Part shown: one piece after another, positions 1 to 11,098 of the stretch
Layout of the letters: the number at the start of each line of letters is the position of its first letter
Position numbering within the stretch: the stretch's first letter is position 1
Assembly: GCA_020632695.1 (NCBI GenBank)
Contig: JACKFB010000006.1
Coordinates: 124,001-188,000 of the forward strand
Direction of reading: 5' to 3'
Origin: Deltaproteobacteria bacterium
GTDB lineage: Bacteria > Myxococcota_A > UBA9042 > PHBI01 > JACKFB01
DNA length: 64,000 bases
Program-made: the position numbers and the translations under genes
The notes under the pieces: model-generated
Database searches by the model: none
Told to the model about the DNA's origin: nothing
The model's input: only the letters and a program-made list of their open reading frames with translations

Positions 1-491
1 GCGCGCCGTGCGCGCTCATCGGCCGCCGCACGCTCCGCCGCCGCGCGGCGCGCCTCGTCTTCCAGCCGCTTCTTGTCGGTCTCGAGCTTCTCCCGCTCCC
101 GCCGCTCCCGCTCGAGCTGCTGCTCCAGCAGGCGCCGCTCCTGCTCGCCCTCGATGGCGACGATGAAGGCCACGATCTCCGAGTGGTACTTCTCCACGTC
201 GGCGTCGTCCTGGATGGCCCGGAACTCGGCCAGGGCTTCGTCCAGGCGCCCGACCGCGCGCAAGGACTTGGCGCGGAAGTACCGGATCTTCGGATGGACC
301 AGCTCCTTGAGGGCGCGGTCGAAGTAGGCCAGCGCCGCCACGTGGTCCTCGCGCTGCTGGGCGTCGATGCCCATGTCGGTGAGCTGGCGCGCCAGCGTCG
401 CCGAGCCTGCCTGGGCCGGGGTCGCGCCGGCAGCCACCGACGCCACCACCGAGAGAGTGAGCGCCGGGGCGAGGAGCCATCGCTGGGTCAT
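1..491 (-). CDS. Secreted TPR / coiled-coil protein, partial at left edge
   Basis: This is the 5' part of a gene that continues past the left edge; 163 codons are visible. It starts with ATG at 491, which shares one base with the TGA of the upstream kinase gene (TGATG), so the two are probably translationally coupled. The N-terminus (MTQRWLLAPALTLSVVASVA) is a signal peptide with a likely cut after AQA near residue 28. Residues about 30-95 have a TPR-like helical pattern (DHVAALAYFDRALKEL, then GRLDEALAEFRAI). From about residue 110 the protein is a highly charged Glu/Arg coiled coil. It is probably a periplasmic or envelope scaffold co-made with the kinase. The function and C-terminus are unknown. 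Confidence 0.75.
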   Translation of the reverse strand, partial: MTQRWLLAPALTLSVVASVAAGATPAQAGSATLARQLTDMGIDAQQREDHVAALAYFDRALKELVHPKIRYFRAKSLRAVGRLDEALAEFRAIQDDADVEKYHSEIVAFIVAIEGEQERRLLEQQLERERREREKLETDKKRLEDEARRAAAERAAADERARR

Positions 492-2083
492 CAAAGATCC
501 TCGAAGGGGTCGCGCGACCCACCGGTGGGAGCGCCGCCGCCGCCACTGCGCCCTCGCTTCTTCATCTCCTCCCTCACGACGATCACCGAGCCGGCCAGCG
601 ACGGATCGAGGCGAATGGGGACCTTGCGGTCCTTGTAGCCGGCCTGTGTCAGCGTGAGCTCCACGGTCTGCCTCGACGACGCGTCGACCTCGAGATTCAA
701 CGGGGTCACGCCCTTGTCATTCCCGTCGATCGTCACCGCGCTGCCGGGCGGATCGGTGCTGATCTGGAGGGTGGCGGTGGTGGGCGCGGGCTCGGCCGGG
801 GCCGTCTCCTCCGGGCCGGCGTCCGCGGCGGCTGCAGGCGCGTCCTCGACGGGCGCGGGGGCCGCCTCGACGGCCTCGACGGGCGACGGCGCGGGTTCCG
901 CTTCGGGGGCCGCGGGCTCGGCGATCGCTGCTCGACCGCCACGGTCATCGGGCGCCGCAGCCGACGCCAGCTCGGTCGTCGCCGAAGAGGGCTCGTCTGG
1001 CGCACCGGCCAGGTAGGGCCAGGCGAAGAAGACGCCGACGCTGACCGCGACCGCCGCCAGGACTCCCAGCGGCCAGAGGGGGCGCCGGAACCCTGCGGCC
1101 AGGTCCAGCTCTTCGTCGATGGCCGCGGCGAGCGTGCCCTCCCCCATCGCCGTCCGCAGCTCGGTCTGGGCGATGGACTCCGTGGGCGAGCGCCGCTGCG
1201 CCGTGCGGGTGGCGGCCGTCTGGCTCTGCTCCATCGCGTCGAGTGCGGCCAGGACGCTGCCCGCGTCCGGGAACCGGTCCTCGGGGCGCTTGGCCATCAA
1301 GCGCTCGACCAGGTCGCAGAAGGGGCGCGGGACCTCGACGCCACCGACGCGGTGTAGCGGGACCGCCTCGGTCTGGCGGTGCGCCAGCACCAGCTCGATG
1401 TGGTCGCCGCCGAAGGGCCGGTGGCCAGCCGCCATCTCGTAGAGGATGGTCCCCAGCGAGTACAGGTCGCTGCGCCGGTCCACCACCAGCCGCAGCCGCT
1501 CGCGGTCGGCGCGCATGTAGGTCTGCTCGGGGCTCATGTAGGCGGGCGTGCCCACCACCATCTCGGTGCCGGTGAGGTCCTCCCGCTGCTCGTCGTCGAG
1601 CTGCTCGACCCAGGCGATACCGAAGTCGAGGAGCTTCACCAGCTCGCCGCGGTCGCCGCGGTCGACCAGCATCACGTTGCCGGGCTTGAGGTCCCGGTGG
1701 ACGATGCCGGCGTCGTGGATGGCTTCGAGCGCCGAGGCGATCTGGCGCGCGATGGGCTGGATGCGCGCCCAGCTGAAGGGGTCCCCGACGAGCAGGTCCG
1801 AGAGCGGCGTGCCGCGCACCAGCTCCATCACGTAGTAGAGCCCCAGCGCCGGCTCCTCTCCCACGTCGATGACCTGGATGACGTTCTCGTGCGCCACGCG
1901 ACAGGCGGCCTCGAGCTCCCGGTGGAAGCGGGCCTTCACCTTCGGGTTCACCGCGTGGCGGGCGTGGAGGAGCTTCACCGCCACGCGCCGCGGCAGGCGG
2001 GTGTCGTCCGCTTCGTAGACCTCGCCGAAGCTTCCCTCACCGAGAGGTGGCTCGTGGAGCGCGTATCGACCCACCATCCGCAT
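491..2083 (-). CDS. Membrane Ser/Thr protein kinase with PEGA domain
   Basis: A 530-residue Hanks-type kinase. The kinase domain (about 7-285) has the glycine loop GEGSFGEV (15-22), ATP lysine K37 (VAVK), catalytic HRDLKPGN (D131, N136), DFG (153-155), and SPEQ in place of APE, as is usual in bacterial PknB-like enzymes. All catalytic residues are present. One membrane helix lies at about 335-358. An Ala/Pro/Glu-rich linker (360-435) follows, then a PEGA domain (about 437-505, ISTDPPGSAVTIDGNDKG), which should lie outside the membrane. It is coupled to the secreted TPR gene downstream. The start is supported by a TATAGT element exactly 7 nt before the ATG with no ribosome-binding site, which suggests a leaderless mRNA. 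Its substrates cannot be inferred. Confidence 0.95.
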   Translation of the reverse strand: MRMVGRYALHEPPLGEGSFGEVYEADDTRLPRRVAVKLLHARHAVNPKVKARFHRELEAACRVAHENVIQVIDVGEEPALGLYYVMELVRGTPLSDLLVGDPFSWARIQPIARQIASALEAIHDAGIVHRDLKPGNVMLVDRGDRGELVKLLDFGIAWVEQLDDEQREDLTGTEMVVGTPAYMSPEQTYMRADRERLRLVVDRRSDLYSLGTILYEMAAGHRPFGGDHIELVLAHRQTEAVPLHRVGGVEVPRPFCDLVERLMAKRPEDRFPDAGSVLAALDAMEQSQTAATRTAQRRSPTESIAQTELRTAMGEGTLAAAIDEELDLAAGFRRPLWPLGVLAAVAVSVGVFFAWPYLAGAPDEPSSATTELASAAAPDDRGGRAAIAEPAAPEAEPAPSPVEAVEAAPAPVEDAPAAAADAGPEETAPAEPAPTTATLQISTDPPGSAVTIDGNDKGVTPLNLEVDASSRQTVELTLTQAGYKDRKVPIRLDPSLAGSVIVVREEMKKRGRSGGGGAPTGGSRDPFEDL

Positions 2084-2090
2084 GGGAGGG

Positions 2091-2096
2091 ACTATA
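2091..2096 (-). promoter_or_regulatory. Candidate leaderless -10 element (TATAGT) of the kinase gene
   Basis: On the minus strand TATAGT is followed by 7 nt and the kinase ATG at 2083. No purine-rich ribosome site lies between. No convincing -35 hexamer is visible 17-18 bp upstream. This is one of six such arrangements in the window. Confidence 0.5.
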
Positions 2097-2230
2097 CCGC
2101 CCTCGCAGCGTCGGCTCTAGATTCGCGAGGGCGAGCGGAGCGCGACGCCACCGCACACGACGCCCCGCCCGACCCGGCGACGCAGCGTCGGTCGCGACGC
2201 CCGCCTTTCCCGGTGTTGGCTGGGGAGCTC

Positions 2231-2380
2231 AGCGGGTGTTGCGGTGTGCGGACCGAGCGGCGCGCCAGCGACGTCTCTTCAGGGCCTCGCGCGCGGCGGG
2301 CGCTCGCCACGCGCAGGAGGGCGACGCGCTCGCGGCCCTGGGGACGCCAGAGCCAGCCGCGCGACGGGAGAACGTGGGGA
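2231..2380 (+). repeat. Dispersed 150-bp repeat, copy A
   Basis: This stretch aligns without gaps to 50559-50708 at about 112 of 150 positions by hand count. Identical blocks include GACCGAGCGG, GCGCCAGCGACG, GGGCGCTCGCC and AGCCGCGCGACGGGAG. Both copies abut the stop codon of a large lipoprotein gene, here 7 bp from the stop at 2388. No transposase or terminal repeats are attached. It could be a small non-autonomous element or a structured RNA. Confidence 0.65.
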
Positions 2381-2387
2381 GGTGCGC

Positions 2388-5300
2388 TCAGAGGGTCTGG
2401 CAGCGCACGTCGTACTCGATCTCCACCTGGGCGCCAAAGGGCGGGAAGCAGGGCCCCTCGCGGTCGAAGACCACGGCCCGGGTGTTCGGGTTCCAGGACC
2501 AGCCGGCGGTGCAGGTCTGGCCGTCGACGCGCACCTGGAGGGTCGTCTCGTCGACCGGCAGCGTGGGCAGGAACTGGTCCTTCAGGCCGAAGGTCTTCTC
2601 GCCGATGGCCGCGAACTCCTGCGAGAAGTCGGTCGCGCAGATGCTGGCGACGTGGCCCTGGAACGCGTTCACCGCGGCGATGTAGCGCACACCCGCCGAC
2701 CCGAAGTTCGATCCCAGGCAGCCGGCGGGCGTCGTGACCACCGCGTGCAGCTTCACGCCGTAGCCGGACTGCGGCGCCTTGAGGCCCGCGTAGTGGCTGA
2801 CGTACCAGCTCACCGACTGAGGGCTGGAGTCCTCCTCGTCGCTGACGATGATGATGACCAGGTCGGCGTCGGGGCGCAGGAAGCCCCAGTTGGCGCCGCG
2901 GCAGAAGCCCTCGATGCACCGGAATCCCTGAGGGCAGGCGTTCGGCTTGTCGACGCACGCGATCTGGCTCTCGGCGACGTTCGACCCGGACACGGCCAGC
3001 CAGGCGCCTTCGAGGCCCATCTCGTTGCCGCTGCCGGTGGTCCCCACCAAAAGGAACTTGGCAAAGAGGTCCAGGTCGCCGTCCGAGGTGGTGTAGGGGG
3101 GCGTGCCCTTGAACTGCCCGCGCACGGTGATGTCATCGGTCGTCGTGACCGCCAGGTGGTAGTCCTGGCCCCAGGTGGCGGCCACGTCCACCAGCTTGGG
3201 CAGCTCCTGGGAGAGCAGGAGCTGCTTGTCCAGCATCGAGAACGAGTCGTCGACGACGAAGAGCACGTCGACCCGAGGCGTGGGCGTCTGCACGAAGGTG
3301 TCGGTGAAGTGGTCGACCGCCACCACGTCGCCCTTCAGGGCGACGCTGGCCGTCTCGAGGTTCAGCGCGTTGGTGGTGAGCTGCAGCTCGCACGAGGCGC
3401 CCACGCCCGCGGTCGGCGCGAAGGCGACCTCGATGTAGGCGCGCTCGTAGCCGCCGATGGTGAGTGGGAGCGAGGGGAGGTTCTTGATGACCATGCCCTC
3501 GGTGCAGCTCGCCGCGCTGATGCCGGTGACCTGCGCCTCCAGCGGGCCCAGGTTGGTGATCGTGACGACCTGCGCGGCGCTCTCGCACTCGTTGCGCACC
3601 AGCCCGAAGTCCAGTACGGGCGGATCCACGGCCAGCATGGGCCGCGCGCTCTCCCCGCTGAGGTTGTACCCCTTGCCCCAGCCTCCCGGCGGCGCGACGA
3701 GCTTGGGCAGGTCGCGGTTCGGGTCGTTCATCAGCACCGTGACCTTGGCGAAGTACTGGTCACGGCCGAGGATCAGGTTCTGCACCGGCGGCGCGTCGAA
3801 GCGGACGCCGAGCCGCAGGGTGTCGCCGGGCCCGAGGATCTCGCCCGTCGCCGGCGCATCGACGACGGCGAAGGCCGAGCCGGGCTGCTGCGGGTCGCAC
3901 TCGAAGCGATGGCGCACCGCCTCCTGGACCTTGTTGCAGCCCACGAGGTCCCAGGAGCGATACTCGCAGTTGCCGGCGCCGTAGTTGACGACGTAGATGT
4001 CACCGGTCGCCGTGGCCCCCGGCGCCCTGGCGCCCATCGCCAGGATGTTCGGCACGAACTCCGGCTCGCAGGTGGCCCGCTCGGACCGGCGCGCGACCAC
4101 ATCGAGCGGGTAGGTCTGCACCAGCGCGTCGGTGGTGTGGATGAGCAAGCGCGCGAACTCGCTGCCGGTGTCGCCCTTGGTGTTCTCGAAGGTGAGCTCG
4201 ATGACGACGGTCTCGCCCGGCTTCACCTGCGCGGGGAAGGCCTCGGGGTTGGCGAGCTCGAACTCGGGGCTGGTGGCCGACTCGAGCACCGCGTCGGTCA
4301 CGCTCACCGTCGTGGTGCCGACGTTGATGACCGTGACGGTGCGGCGGGCCTTGTAGCCCTCGGCGACGAAGGCGAAGTCCACCACGTCGGGGGGATTGAC
4401 CAGCAGGCCCGGGACGCCAGCGGCGCCGAAGATCGGGATGGTCAGCGGGTTCCGCGCCTGGTCGGTGGAATGGATGACGACCTGTCCGATGGGGTCGCCG
4501 GTCTGGGGCAGGTCCTCGAAGGGCGAGAAGAACACGCCGAACTTCGCCTCCTGCCCGGGCTCCAGCTCGAAGGGCTCGGTCGGCACGTTCGCCAGCGCCA
4601 GCGCTGGGACGGCGTCCAGCAGCTCGATCGACTCGATGTCGAGGCCGATGTTGCCCTCGTTGCGCATCTTGATGGTGACGTTGTGCGAGCCGCCCGGCTC
4701 CACCCAGCCGAGCTGGACGATGGAGGGCTCGACCACCAGGATCGGCGTCTGCTCCTCGCCCTCCATCGGGATCTCGAGGAACACGTCGGGCCGGTCGGTG
4801 GTCACCCGCAGCACGCCGCTGTCGGCGCCGCCACCCGTGGGCGCATAGGTCGCCTCCACCTGCACGCTCTGGCCAGGATTCACGACGGTGCCCGGCGTGA
4901 TCGCCAGGGAGAAGTCCACGGCCTCGGGCCCGATGCCCTCGTAGCCCTGCAGCGTCGCCGGCGCGGTGCCGCTGTTCGAGATCGTCACCTTCACCGACTC
5001 GGGCGCGCCGGCCTGGACCACGCCGAAGTCGACGGCGTTCGGGATCGCCAGCAGGCGCCCCCGCTGGCCGGGCGTCGTCACCGGGATGCGCAGCTCCGGG
5101 GTCGCGCCGATGTTCAGTCCGATCAGCAGCTCGCCGGTGTCCGGGGCGTCGTCGCCGGAGGTGTACTTCACCCGGATGCGGGTCTCTTCGCCGGGCTGGA
5201 GCTCCACCGCCTCGACCAGGTCGATCGACAGGTCGGGCGAGCCGCCCAGCAGGGTCACGGGATCCAGGCGGATGACGCCGTCGCGACCGACGTGCCGCAA

Positions 5301-5471
5301 GGTGACGACGCGCAGCGCGCTCGCGCCGCGGTCGACGTCGCCGAACTCGATGCTCGTGGGATCGACGTCGACCTGGGCTTCGGCGCCGAGCGAGAACCCG
5401 CCCCCACCCGAGCATGCGGACGCGACGGCGAAGGCGAGCACCGTGGCTAGGGCTGGCGGGAGAAGGCGCAT
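2388..5471 (-). CDS. Large lipoprotein with tandem ASH-like beta domains and a VWA-like motif
   Basis: A 1027-residue protein with a lipoprotein signal peptide (lipobox ASAC, acylated Cys20). It is built of repeated beta-sandwich units of the ASPM-SPD2-Hydin / choice-of-anchor-D type. The recurring patterns are IEFGDVDRG, VDFGVVQAG, IVQLGWVEPG, VDFAFVAEG and LDFGLVRNE, each followed by VTIxNxG segments, between about residues 35 and 730. A von Willebrand A-like region starts near residue 735 with VLFVVDDSFSM, a DxSxS-type MIDAS. The C-terminal part has several cysteines. It is probably an outer-membrane-anchored surface or adhesion protein. The start has a GAGG site just upstream. This architecture is common in Myxococcota; the ligand is unknown. 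Confidence 0.88.
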   Translation of the reverse strand: MRLLPPALATVLAFAVASACSGGGGFSLGAEAQVDVDPTSIEFGDVDRGASALRVVTLRHVGRDGVIRLDPVTLLGGSPDLSIDLVEAVELQPGEETRIRVKYTSGDDAPDTGELLIGLNIGATPELRIPVTTPGQRGRLLAIPNAVDFGVVQAGAPESVKVTISNSGTAPATLQGYEGIGPEAVDFSLAITPGTVVNPGQSVQVEATYAPTGGGADSGVLRVTTDRPDVFLEIPMEGEEQTPILVVEPSIVQLGWVEPGGSHNVTIKMRNEGNIGLDIESIELLDAVPALALANVPTEPFELEPGQEAKFGVFFSPFEDLPQTGDPIGQVVIHSTDQARNPLTIPIFGAAGVPGLLVNPPDVVDFAFVAEGYKARRTVTVINVGTTTVSVTDAVLESATSPEFELANPEAFPAQVKPGETVVIELTFENTKGDTGSEFARLLIHTTDALVQTYPLDVVARRSERATCEPEFVPNILAMGARAPGATATGDIYVVNYGAGNCEYRSWDLVGCNKVQEAVRHRFECDPQQPGSAFAVVDAPATGEILGPGDTLRLGVRFDAPPVQNLILGRDQYFAKVTVLMNDPNRDLPKLVAPPGGWGKGYNLSGESARPMLAVDPPVLDFGLVRNECESAAQVVTITNLGPLEAQVTGISAASCTEGMVIKNLPSLPLTIGGYERAYIEVAFAPTAGVGASCELQLTTNALNLETASVALKGDVVAVDHFTDTFVQTPTPRVDVLFVVDDSFSMLDKQLLLSQELPKLVDVAATWGQDYHLAVTTTDDITVRGQFKGTPPYTTSDGDLDLFAKFLLVGTTGSGNEMGLEGAWLAVSGSNVAESQIACVDKPNACPQGFRCIEGFCRGANWGFLRPDADLVIIIVSDEEDSSPQSVSWYVSHYAGLKAPQSGYGVKLHAVVTTPAGCLGSNFGSAGVRYIAAVNAFQGHVASICATDFSQEFAAIGEKTFGLKDQFLPTLPVDETTLQVRVDGQTCTAGWSWNPNTRAVVFDREGPCFPPFGAQVEIEYDVRCQTL

Positions 5472-5603
5472 CAGGACCTCGTGACCGGTTGGCAGTGACG
5501 CTTTATCAGGGGGTGGGCCTCTGGGGAAAGGCGGTTTTCAACTACGAACCCGCCCGACGCCTGCGCACCGACGCGGCCACCGGACGGGGCCCGACCCACT
5601 TCG

Positions 5604-5632
5604 TTGGTCCGACCGCCCGATGGGCGTATGGT
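5604..5632 (+). promoter_or_regulatory. Candidate sigma-70 promoter TTGGTC-N17-TATGGT, leaderless
   Basis: TTGGTC (5604-5609) and TATGGT (5627-5632) are separated by 17 bp. The ATG at 5639 is only 6 nt past the -10, so transcription should begin at or next to the start codon. This supports the 5639 start for a gene that lacks a ribosome site. Confidence 0.5.
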
Positions 5633-5638
5633 GCCTCG

Positions 5639-6406
5639 ATGTACGGCGTCTGGTCAGCAGCGGTGTGGATCGTGGGCAGCCTGGTCGGCGGCGTCAACCC
5701 TGGCGCACTGCTCATCAGCATCGACGCGCGGGCCGAGTTCCGCGAGCGCTGGGACGACGCGCTGGTCACGGTGCGCTTCGCCCCGCCGTCGAGCCTGGGA
5801 GACGACGCGGACTTCCGGCCCTGGCACGAGGTCTCGGGCGCGGTCGTGCGCTGGGAGGGCCACGCCGTCGTCGTCGCACCGCTCATGGACCTGCGTGGGG
5901 CGCGCGACATCGAGGTGCGCTTCCGCGACGGCCAGCGCTCGGCGGCGACGCCTCGGTGGCCCGAGCGCGACGAGGACAAGATCCCGCTGGTGCGGCTCGA
6001 CCTGCAACGACGCGAGGTGCTCGAAGGGCGGAAGGTGCTGGAGTGGGCCGAGCCCGAGGCGGTGGTCCCGGGCGCGGTCGGCTGGGTGCTCGAGGAGGCC
6101 GGCTTCCACCCACCCGACGGCAGCCCGCCGCCCTCGGTGCTGGTGGACTCGGGCCTCGGCGAGGCGGTCGAGTGGCCGCTCGATCGGCTCTTCTACGTCG
6201 CCCTCGCCCGAGCGGACGGGCGGCCGCTGCTCGACGCCGACGGGCGCATCCTCTGCGTGGTGTATCGCCAGGTGCCGGGCACCGAGCGCACCAGCCTGTG
6301 CGCCCCGCGGGAGGTGGCGCTGACCCCGGTGACGCCCAAGCGTGCCCGGGCCAAGGACGCCGAGCCCGAGCCGCCGCGCCCGGCCACCGGAGCGGATCTC
6401 CCGTGA
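5639..6406 (+). CDS. HtrA/trypsin-like pseudoprotease (catalytic triad lost)
   Basis: A 255-residue protein with a hydrophobic N-terminal segment (5-26) that may be a signal peptide or anchor. Residues 65-210 follow the order of an S1C/HtrA protease: VSGAVVRWEG, then VVVAPLMDLRGARDIEVRFRDG, then KIPLVRLD, then GRPLLDADGRILCVV. At the expected His, Asp and Ser positions I read M83, K114 and D193, so all three catalytic residues appear replaced. That is inference from an eye alignment. It is likely non-catalytic, perhaps a binding or scaffolding protein. Its stop overlaps the tilS start (GTGA). An earlier in-frame start at 5414 would overlap the opposite gene and is not preferred. Confidence 0.65.
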   Translation: MYGVWSAAVWIVGSLVGGVNPGALLISIDARAEFRERWDDALVTVRFAPPSSLGDDADFRPWHEVSGAVVRWEGHAVVVAPLMDLRGARDIEVRFRDGQRSAATPRWPERDEDKIPLVRLDLQRREVLEGRKVLEWAEPEAVVPGAVGWVLEEAGFHPPDGSPPPSVLVDSGLGEAVEWPLDRLFYVALARADGRPLLDADGRILCVVYRQVPGTERTSLCAPREVALTPVTPKRARAKDAEPEPPRPATGADLP

Positions 6407-7692
6407 GCGCCGGGCGGTCCTCCGCCGACACGGCCACCCTGGACGCGGCGCTCGCCGAGGCGGCGGCCGAGGCCATGGCCGGCCCTTGCGCCGTGTCCGA
6501 CGGGACGCCGGTGGTCGTGGCGTGCAGTGGCGGCGGGGACTCGGTGGGCCTGGTGGCGCTGATGTCGCTCCTGGCCGAGCGCTGGCCGCTCGCCGCCGTG
6601 GTGTTCGTGGACCACGGGCTGCGGGAGGTGTCCGCCGAGCGCCGCGCCGCGGAGGCCGCAGCCCGGCGGGCCGCTGCGCCCTTCCAGGTCGCGCGGGTGG
6701 TCCTGTCTCAGGCGGGAAACCTCCAGGCGGCGGCGCGCGAGGCTCGCTACGCGGCCCTCGAGCGAGCGGCGCCGGCGGCGGCGGTCATCGCGACGGCACA
6801 CAGCCAGACCGACCAGGCGGAGACCGTGCTGCAGCGGCTGCTCCGCGGCGCCGGGCTGCGCGGCCTCGGGGGGATCCGGTGGCGCGACGGGCGCGTGGTG
6901 CGGCCGCTGCTCGGCGTCAGCCGCGCTCGGCTGCGAGCCCTGGGCCTTCCGTACGCCGAGGACCCCACCAACGCCACCGGGGCATACCAGCGCAACCGGC
7001 TGCGCCATGGCGTGCTGCCGCTGCTGGTGGCCGAGAACCCGTCGGCCGAGGCCGCCCTGGCGCTGGCCGCAGAGCAGGCGCAGCGCGAGCTGTCGCTGGT
7101 CGACGCGCTGATCGACGCGCTGGGGCCCGCCGACCCGGATCTGACCGGCGTCGACCCGGAGCTCGCCGCGGTCTGGGTGCGGTGGCGCCTCGAACGCGAG
7201 GGCCAGGGGGCAGCGGTGAGCGGCGCGGCCGCGCGGCTGCTGGCCCAGCGGCTGGCGTCGGGAGTGCCGCGGGCCGCGGTGACGCTGAACGACCGGCTGC
7301 GAGGGGTCGCGATGGCCGGTCATCTCCGGCTCGAGGTGGCCGAGGATCCCCGGAAGGTCCTTGTCGCACCCGCCCCCGGGACTTATCGTCGCTCCTGCTG
7401 GGTTGTGGACATCGACGCACCCGGACCGCCCGGGGCGCCCGACCCCGCAGGAGCCTCCCCATCCACTTCCTCCGACACCGTCTGGTTCGACGCCTCCAGC
7501 CTGGTCTGGCCGCTGCGTCTTCGTCTGCCATCGGTGGCGACGGGGCGCCGCTGGGAGTTTCGCGACGGGACGGGCGCACCACTGAGCCCCACCGAGCCGC
7601 CGGGAGGCGGGGCGGCTTCCAATGAACCCAACCACTTGCGGGTCCGAACGCGCCGCGAGTTTGTTCCTGAATCCACCGACAGGGTAACCTGA
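6403..7692 (+). CDS. tilS: tRNA(Ile)-lysidine synthase
   Basis: A 429-residue enzyme that ligates lysine to C34 of tRNA-Ile(CAU), turning it into a reader of AUA. The ATP-pyrophosphatase PP-loop SGGGDS is at 42-47. The family signature TDQAETVLQRLLRGAGLRGL and the DPTN segment (YAEDPTNATGAYQRNRLRH) are present. The start is a GTG overlapping the previous stop by 4 bp; the frame is open much further upstream but shows no homology there. The last 60 or so residues are low-complexity Pro/Gly. tilS next to ftsH is a widely conserved neighbourhood. Confidence 0.95.
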   Translation: MSAGRSSADTATLDAALAEAAAEAMAGPCAVSDGTPVVVACSGGGDSVGLVALMSLLAERWPLAAVVFVDHGLREVSAERRAAEAAARRAAAPFQVARVVLSQAGNLQAAAREARYAALERAAPAAAVIATAHSQTDQAETVLQRLLRGAGLRGLGGIRWRDGRVVRPLLGVSRARLRALGLPYAEDPTNATGAYQRNRLRHGVLPLLVAENPSAEAALALAAEQAQRELSLVDALIDALGPADPDLTGVDPELAAVWVRWRLEREGQGAAVSGAAARLLAQRLASGVPRAAVTLNDRLRGVAMAGHLRLEVAEDPRKVLVAPAPGTYRRSCWVVDIDAPGPPGAPDPAGASPSTSSDTVWFDASSLVWPLRLRLPSVATGRRWEFRDGTGAPLSPTEPPGGGAASNEPNHLRVRTRREFVPESTDRVT

Positions 7693-7736
7693 ATCTCGAC
7701 TGTCCCCTGAGGGACCGTCACCACCGGAAGGGCGGT

Positions 7737-10069
<2,333 letters not shown>

Positions 10070-10073
<4 letters not shown>

Positions 10074-11047
10074 CGCTTCCGCGGAGCCTGCCCCCGGGGT
10101 GGGCTCCGCCGGCCATCCGGCTGCGCGGGGGGCGGGTGCTCTCCTTCGAGCGCGCGCTGCTGATGGGCGTGGTCAACGTGACCCCCGACTCGTTCTCCGA
10201 CGGCGGCCGCTATCTGGACCCGGAGCGTGCCGTGGCCCACGGGCTGCGGCTGGTGTCCGAGGGCGCCGATCTGCTGGACGTCGGCGGCGAGTCCACGCGT
10301 CCGGGGAGCGAGCCGGTGGACGACGCCACGCAGATGGCGCGGGTCGTGCCGGTGCTGCGCGCGCTCGCCAGGGCCACCGAGGTCCCCCTGTCGGTGGACA
10401 CGACCAGCGCGGCGGTGGCCGAGGCCGCCATCGAAGCTGGCGCCACCATCGTCAACGACATCAGCGCCTTTCGATTCGATCCCCAGATGCTGCCGCTGCT
10501 GGCCCGCTCCGAAGCGGCGGCGATCGCGATGCACACGCTCGGGCGGCCGGCCACGATGCAGCGGGATCCTCGCTACGACGACGTGGTGGCCGAGGTGGCG
10601 GCTCACCTGGCCGAGCGCCTGTCGGCGTGCGCGGCGGCCGGCGTGGCGGTGGAGCGGGTGCTGGTCGACCCCGGCATAGGCTTCGGCAAGACAGCCGAGC
10701 ACAACCTCCAGCTCATCGCCGGCCTCGAGCGGCTGGCCAGCCTGGGCAGGCCCGTGGTCATCGGCACCAGCCGCAAGCGCTTCTTGGGCGAGCTCACCGG
10801 TCGGGGCGCGGACGAGCGCGACGCAGCCACGGCGGCGTCCTCGGCCATCGCCGTGGCGCTCGGCGCTCACGTCGTGCGCGTCCACGACGTCGCCGGCTGC
10901 CGGGACGCGGCGCGCGTGGCGGACGCCGTCGCTCGCGCGCGCGGCGGCCTCGACGGGCGCTGGCGCGACGGCCACTCCTCGGAGCCCGAGGCGCCGGCCA
11001 CCGGGGAGAGCCCGCGACAGCCGCGCCGGTCGTTTGACGAGGGGTGA
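10070..11047 (+). CDS. folP: Dihydropteroate synthase
   Basis: A 325-residue cytosolic enzyme that joins p-aminobenzoate to dihydropterin pyrophosphate in folate synthesis. Signature segments are GVVNVTPDSFSDGG (near 36), GGESTRPG, NDISAFRFD, the MHTLGRPATMQ loop, DPGIGFGKT, IGTSRKRF and the C-terminal RVHDV. The start ATG overlaps the ftsH stop by 4 bp (ATGA), indicating translational coupling. It is somewhat longer than usual because of a polar tail of about 45 residues. The ftsH-folP-glmM order is the classical one. Confidence 0.96.
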
Positions 11048-11098
11048 GCGCCCCCATAGGCTCCGCGCCCGGTGCGCGTCCTCGAGACGGAGGGATCG

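Larger units (their letters stand above)
2084..2387. other. Intergenic region between kinase start and lipoprotein stop
   Basis: About 300 bp without a credible gene. The left end holds the kinase promoter. Positions 2231-2380 hold copy A of a dispersed repeat. The part between (about 2097-2230) shows no recognised element. Confidence 0.6.

Noticed and set aside
2244..5450. A 1068-codon plus-strand open frame opposite the ASH-repeat lipoprotein
   Set aside because: It has a Gly/Arg/Val-rich shadow composition and no signal or motif; the minus-strand protein has a clear lipobox and repeats.
5414..5638. An upstream in-frame start for the pseudoprotease
   Set aside because: It would overlap the divergent lipoprotein start by 58 bp and add an Arg-rich stretch; the promoter at 5604-5632 lies inside it.
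5620..6402. A long N-terminal extension of TilS
   Set aside because: The extension is Arg/Gly shadow sequence of the upstream gene; the PP-loop position fits the GTG start at 6403.
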